Shown here one piece after another: positions 61,401 through 64,000 of a stretch of DNA of 64,000 nt (positions are counted from its first letter, which is position 1; each line of letters begins with the position of its first letter). The translations under genes and the position numbers were made by a program. This DNA comes from Saccharothrix sp. HUAS TT1. GTDB taxonomy: Bacteria > Actinomycetota > Actinomycetes > Mycobacteriales > Pseudonocardiaceae. The notes beneath the pieces are model-generated. The model worked only from the letters and a program-made list of their open reading frames with translations. It did not search any database and had not been told where the DNA came from. The stretch covers positions 5,394,001-5,458,000 of the forward strand of contig NZ_CP160453.1 in the NCBI RefSeq assembly GCF_040744945.1, read 5' to 3'.

Positions 61401-64000
61401 GGCGTCGAGTCGCCGCGGGACCTGTGGCGGCTGGTCGCCGAGGGCCGCGACGCGATCGGCCCGTTCCCGACCGACCGCGGCTGGGCGGGCGACCTCTACC
61501 ACCCGGACCCGGACCGCTCCGGCACCAGCTACGTGCGGGAGGGCGGCTTCCTGGCCGGGGCGGGCGAGTTCGACCCGGCGTTCTTCGGCATCTCGCCGCG
61601 CGAGGCGCTGGCCATGGACCCGCAGCAGCGGCTGCTGCTGCAGACCGCGTGGGAAGCCGTGGAGCGGGCGGGCATCGACCCGGAGTCGTTGCGCGGCAGC
61701 CGGACCGGCGTGTTCGTCGGCGGCACGGCGGCCGACTACGGCCCGCGCATGCACGAGGCGTCCGACCAGGCCGAGGGCCACGTGCTGACCGGCGCGACGC
61801 CGAGCGTGATGTCCGGCCGCATCGCCTACCAGCTCGGCCTGGTCGGGCCCGCGCTCACCGTGGACACGGCGTGCTCGTCGTCCCTGGTGGCCCTGCACCT
61901 CGCCGTGCGGTCGCTGCGCAGCGGTGAGTCCAGCGCCGCGATCGCGGGCGGCGTCACGGTCATGGCGACGCCCGGCATGTTCCTGGAGTTCTCCCGCCAG
62001 CACGGCCTGGCCGCCGACGCGCGCTGCAAGTCGTTCGCCGCCGACGCGGACGGCACGGCGTGGGCCGAGGGCGTCGGCGTGGTCGTGCTGGAGCGCCTGT
62101 CCGACGCCCGCCGCAACGGCCACCGCGTGCTGGCCGTCATCCGGGGCAGCGCGATCAACTCCGACGGCGCGTCCAACGGCCTCACCGCGCCCAACGGCCG
62201 GTCGCAGCAGCGGGTCATCCGCCAGGCGCTGGCCGACGCGGGGCTGGCGCCGCAGGACGTCGACCTGGTGGAGGCGCACGGCACCGGCACGTCGTTGGGC
62301 GACCCGATCGAGGCGGAGGCGATCCTCGCCACCTACGGCCGCGACCGCGATGAGCCGCTGTGGTTGGGCTCGTTGAAGTCCAACATCGGGCACGCGCAGG
62401 CGGCGGCCGGCGTGGGTGGCGTGATCAAGCTGGTGGAGGCGATGCGGCACGGCGTCATGCCGCGCACGCTGCACCTCACCGAACCCACCCCGAAGGTCGA
62501 CTGGGCCGCGGGCGGGGTCGAGCTGCTGGCCGAGGCCCGCGAGTGGTCCGCCGACCGCCCCCGCCGGGCGGGCATCTCGTCGTTCGGCATCAGCGGCACC
62601 AATGCGCACCTCGTGCTGGAGCAGGGCGACGTCCACGAGCCGACGCCCGCCGAGTCGACGCCCGCTGAGCCGACGCCAACCGCGCCCGCCGTGCCCGTGC
62701 CGTGGGTGTTCAGCGGTCGGGACGAGGAAGCCGCCCTCGCCAACGCGGACCGCGTCCGAGGCCGCGCCGACGTCGCCGAAGTGGCCCGCGCGCTGGCCGA
62801 ACGCACCCGGTTCGACCACCGGGCCGTGCTCGTCGGCGTCACGCCCGAGGACTTCGCCACCGCCGCGCCCCTCACCGGCCGCGCCGTCCCCGACGGCCGC
62901 ACGGCGGTGCTGTTCACCGGTCAGGGCGCGCAGCGCGCGGGCATGGGACGCGAGCTGTACGAGGCGTTCCCGGTGTTCGCCCGCGCCCTGGACGAGGTCG
63001 CCGACGCCTTCGCGCCGCACCTGGACGCGCCGCTGAAGGACCTGATGTTCGGCGACCACCCGGAGCTGCACGAGACCCGCTGCACCCAGCCCGCCCTGTT
63101 CGCCTTCGAGACCGCGCTGCACCGGCTGGCCGAGCACCACGGCCTCGTCCCCGACCTGGTGGCCGGGCACTCGATCGGCGAGCTGGTCGCCGCCCACGTC
63201 GCGGGCGTGCTCGCGCTGGACGACGCGGCGAAGCTGGTCGCCGCGCGCGGCCGGCTCATGCAGTCGGCGCGGCGCGGCGGCGTGATGATCTCCGTGCAGG
63301 CGACCGAGGCCGACCTCGGGGAACTGCCCGTGGGCGTGGCGCTCGCGGCCGTCAACAGCCCGACCTCGCTGGTGCTCGCGGGCGACGAGGACGCCGTCAC
63401 GTCGTTCGCGAGCAGGTTCCCGCGCGCCCGGAAGCTCCAGGTCAGCCACGCGTTCCACTCCTCGCACATGGACGACGTGCTGGAGGAGTTCCGCGCGGTC
63501 GCCGCGACGGTCACCCACCACGACGCGCGCATCCCGGTGATCTCCACCGTCACCGGCGCCCCGCTCGTCCCGGACGCCGACCACTGGGCGCGCCAGATCC
63601 GCGGCACGGTCCGCTTCCTGGACGCCGTGCGCGGCTTGGAGCAGCACGGCGCGACGGTGTTCGTGGAGGTCGGCCCGGACGCGGTCCTCGCACCGCTCGC
63701 GCAGGCCGCGGGCGTCACGGCGGTGTCGCTGGGCCGGGCGAACCGGCCGGAACCGGTGACGGCGGTGTGGGGCATGGCCCACGCGCACGCCCACGGCGCG
63801 CCGCTGGACGTGGCGTCGTTCGCCCCGGACGCGGACCGGGCCGACGACGTGCCGACCTACCCGTTCCGCCGCGACCACTACTGGCTCACGTCCCGGCCGC
63901 GCACCGCGGGCCTGGTCACCGGCGCGGTCGAGCTGGCCGAGCGGGACGAGGTCGTGCTCACCGGCGAGGTGTCGCTGACCGCCCAGCCGTGGCTGGCGGG
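58491..64000 (+). CDS. Modular type I polyketide synthase: KSQ-AT-ACP loading, then KS-AT-DH (truncated)
   Basis: 1836 residues are visible; the gene runs off the right edge. The first KS has Gln170 in place of the active cysteine (VDTAQSSSL), the mark of a decarboxylating loading KSQ. Its AT has GHSIGE and HAFH (malonyl type), and the ACP has LGFDSL with Ser903. Thus malonyl is loaded and decarboxylated to acetyl. Module 1 has a normal KS (Cys1128, DTACSSSL; later HGTGTSLGD and NIGHAQAA), an AT again of malonyl type (GHSIGE, HAFH), and the first strands of a DH ending at AQPWLAG. No docking domain is seen at the N-terminus, as expected for the first PKS protein. ATG 58491 with GAAGGG upstream. 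Confidence 0.95.
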   Translation, partial: MTNLDDTVAVVGVSCRLPGATDPAAFWRLLRDGRDAVTEVPADRWEALSPETRAVRGARYGAFLDAVGDFDAGFFGISPREAAATDPQQRLVLELAWEALEDAGIVPASLAGTAASVFVGSLRDDYAGLVLGRGAITQHTNTGTHRGIIANRVSYALDLRGPSVVVDTAQSSSLVAVHLAAESVRSGESPLALAAGVNLNILGEGALGADKFGGLSPDGRCFTFDARANGYVRGEGAAVLVLKPLRAALADGDDVYAVIRGSAVNNDGATPGLTVPRPAAQAAVVRAAQRRAGVDPSAVQYVELHGTGTPVGDPIEAAGLGEAFAGRAEPLPVGSVKTNVGHLEGAAGVVGLLKSVLAIRHRELPASLNFDTPNPEVGLTEHNLTVHTGHTDWPHPDRPLVAGVSSFGMGGTNCHVVVAEPPARQAAPDVTEASSPAVVPISGRTPEALRAHAALLRGTEGEPRDLGWSLATTRTSFEHRAVVIASDRDSLDAGLDAIASGVPASHVVSGAVTDGSLGVVFTGQGAQRAGMGGLLHRAFPVFAEAFDEVCAHLDPGLRDVITSGEGLDDTAWTQPALFAVEVAAYRLAESWGLAPRVVLGHSIGEIAAAHVAGVLSLPDACALVSARGRLMGALPAGGAMLAVEAAEEELDLPDGVALAAVNGPRSVVVSGHEDAVTAYAETLTGHRTKRLTVSHAFHSPLMDPMLDEFREVVRGLAFHEPVIPVVSTVRPDADLTDPEHWVRQVREPVRFLQAVRALEVATLVEAGPDGVCSAMAADAGVRAFPMMRKGQDEVTTVLTALAAAHARGVAVDWSALRVGRRVKLPTYPFQRERHWLDERAQSVGVRPVGARPAPAAGRLAAAEPVERSADVSRLVVHHVAAVLGTEPGKVDARRPFRDLGFDSLMGVELRENLAAATGRDLPTGLLFEHPTPRAVIAYLQQDDIADETPEPGEQSHEPIAIVGMACRFPGGVESPRDLWRLVAEGRDAIGPFPTDRGWAGDLYHPDPDRSGTSYVREGGFLAGAGEFDPAFFGISPREALAMDPQQRLLLQTAWEAVERAGIDPESLRGSRTGVFVGGTAADYGPRMHEASDQAEGHVLTGATPSVMSGRIAYQLGLVGPALTVDTACSSSLVALHLAVRSLRSGESSAAIAGGVTVMATPGMFLEFSRQHGLAADARCKSFAADADGTAWAEGVGVVVLERLSDARRNGHRVLAVIRGSAINSDGASNGLTAPNGRSQQRVIRQALADAGLAPQDVDLVEAHGTGTSLGDPIEAEAILATYGRDRDEPLWLGSLKSNIGHAQAAAGVGGVIKLVEAMRHGVMPRTLHLTEPTPKVDWAAGGVELLAEAREWSADRPRRAGISSFGISGTNAHLVLEQGDVHEPTPAESTPAEPTPTAPAVPVPWVFSGRDEEAALANADRVRGRADVAEVARALAERTRFDHRAVLVGVTPEDFATAAPLTGRAVPDGRTAVLFTGQGAQRAGMGRELYEAFPVFARALDEVADAFAPHLDAPLKDLMFGDHPELHETRCTQPALFAFETALHRLAEHHGLVPDLVAGHSIGELVAAHVAGVLALDDAAKLVAARGRLMQSARRGGVMISVQATEADLGELPVGVALAAVNSPTSLVLAGDEDAVTSFASRFPRARKLQVSHAFHSSHMDDVLEEFRAVAATVTHHDARIPVISTVTGAPLVPDADHWARQIRGTVRFLDAVRGLEQHGATVFVEVGPDAVLAPLAQAAGVTAVSLGRANRPEPVTAVWGMAHAHAHGAPLDVASFAPDADRADDVPTYPFRRDHYWLTSRPRTAGLVTGAVELAERDEVVLTGEVSLTAQPWLA

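Noticed and set aside
58410..63878. Very long open frame antisense to the PKS
   Set aside because: It is a mirror of the PKS codon bias (GC-rich third positions leave few stops in the opposite frame), and its translation is low-complexity Arg/Gly/Val/His with no fold signature.

Overview
The window comes from a high-GC actinomycete. Third codon positions are almost all G or C, many starts are GTG or TTG, and SARP/AfsR regulators, secreted polysaccharidases and modular NRPS/PKS genes occur together. A member of the Pseudonocardiales (Saccharothrix/Lentzea/Actinosynnema type) fits best, but that placement is inference. No rRNA, tRNA, CRISPR array, transposase or phage integrase was found.

Region A (1-13.8 kb) is the edge of a non-ribosomal peptide cluster. 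It holds the start of an amino-acid N-hydroxylase, a FAD monooxygenase, an NRPS with the unusual order C-T-C-A-T, a radical-SAM 2,3-aminomutase with an altered substrate pocket, an acyl-CoA ligase, a glycosyltransferase fused to a Gfo/Idh-like domain, an unrecognised gene and an alpha/beta hydrolase. Region B (14-28 kb) is a saprophytic, secreted block: PL9 pectate lyase, GH11 xylanase, SGNH lipoprotein, GH92 mannosidase, RTX-like repeat protein, an unknown secreted protein and an S8 protease, with an AfsR-type regulator inside it. Several intergenic regions here carry strong palindromes or repeated boxes, including one sequence a single base away from the cellulolysis operator of the CebR/CelR type. 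Region C (28-33.5 kb) looks like a drug-resistance block: a heterodimeric ABC exporter, a divergent TetR regulator and a virginiamycin-B-lyase-like beta-propeller.

Region D (33.6-35.6 kb) is a two-gene operon of visibly lower GC than its surroundings. A winged-helix/phospholipase-D-like membrane protein is followed at once by a radical SAM enzyme. It looks horizontally acquired, and I consider it the best candidate for an undescribed system. It is followed by a Ser/Thr kinase whose extracellular part is a cellulose-binding CBM2 module.

Region E (37-64 kb) is a type I polyketide cluster. It has a SARP with a dead cyclase domain, an MFS exporter, two imine-reductase-like enzymes, an AfsR-like regulator, a tailoring operon (class III aminotransferase, P450, group D flavin monooxygenase, Tat-exported amine oxidase, GMC oxidoreductase, SnoaL-like protein, flavin reductase, acyl-CoA carboxylase beta subunit), a second aminotransferase with a second SnoaL-like protein, and a PKS that opens with a KSQ-AT-ACP loading module and runs off the right edge inside a DH domain. 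Aminotransferases plus imine reductases beside a PKS suggest a nitrogen-containing (cyclic imine or piperidine type) polyketide. Direct repeats with 11-bp spacing, typical of SARP binding sites, occur in four promoter regions of this cluster. Enzymes in region E come in pairs (two aminotransferases, two imine reductases, two SnoaL-like proteins, two BTAD regulators), which suggests internal duplication.
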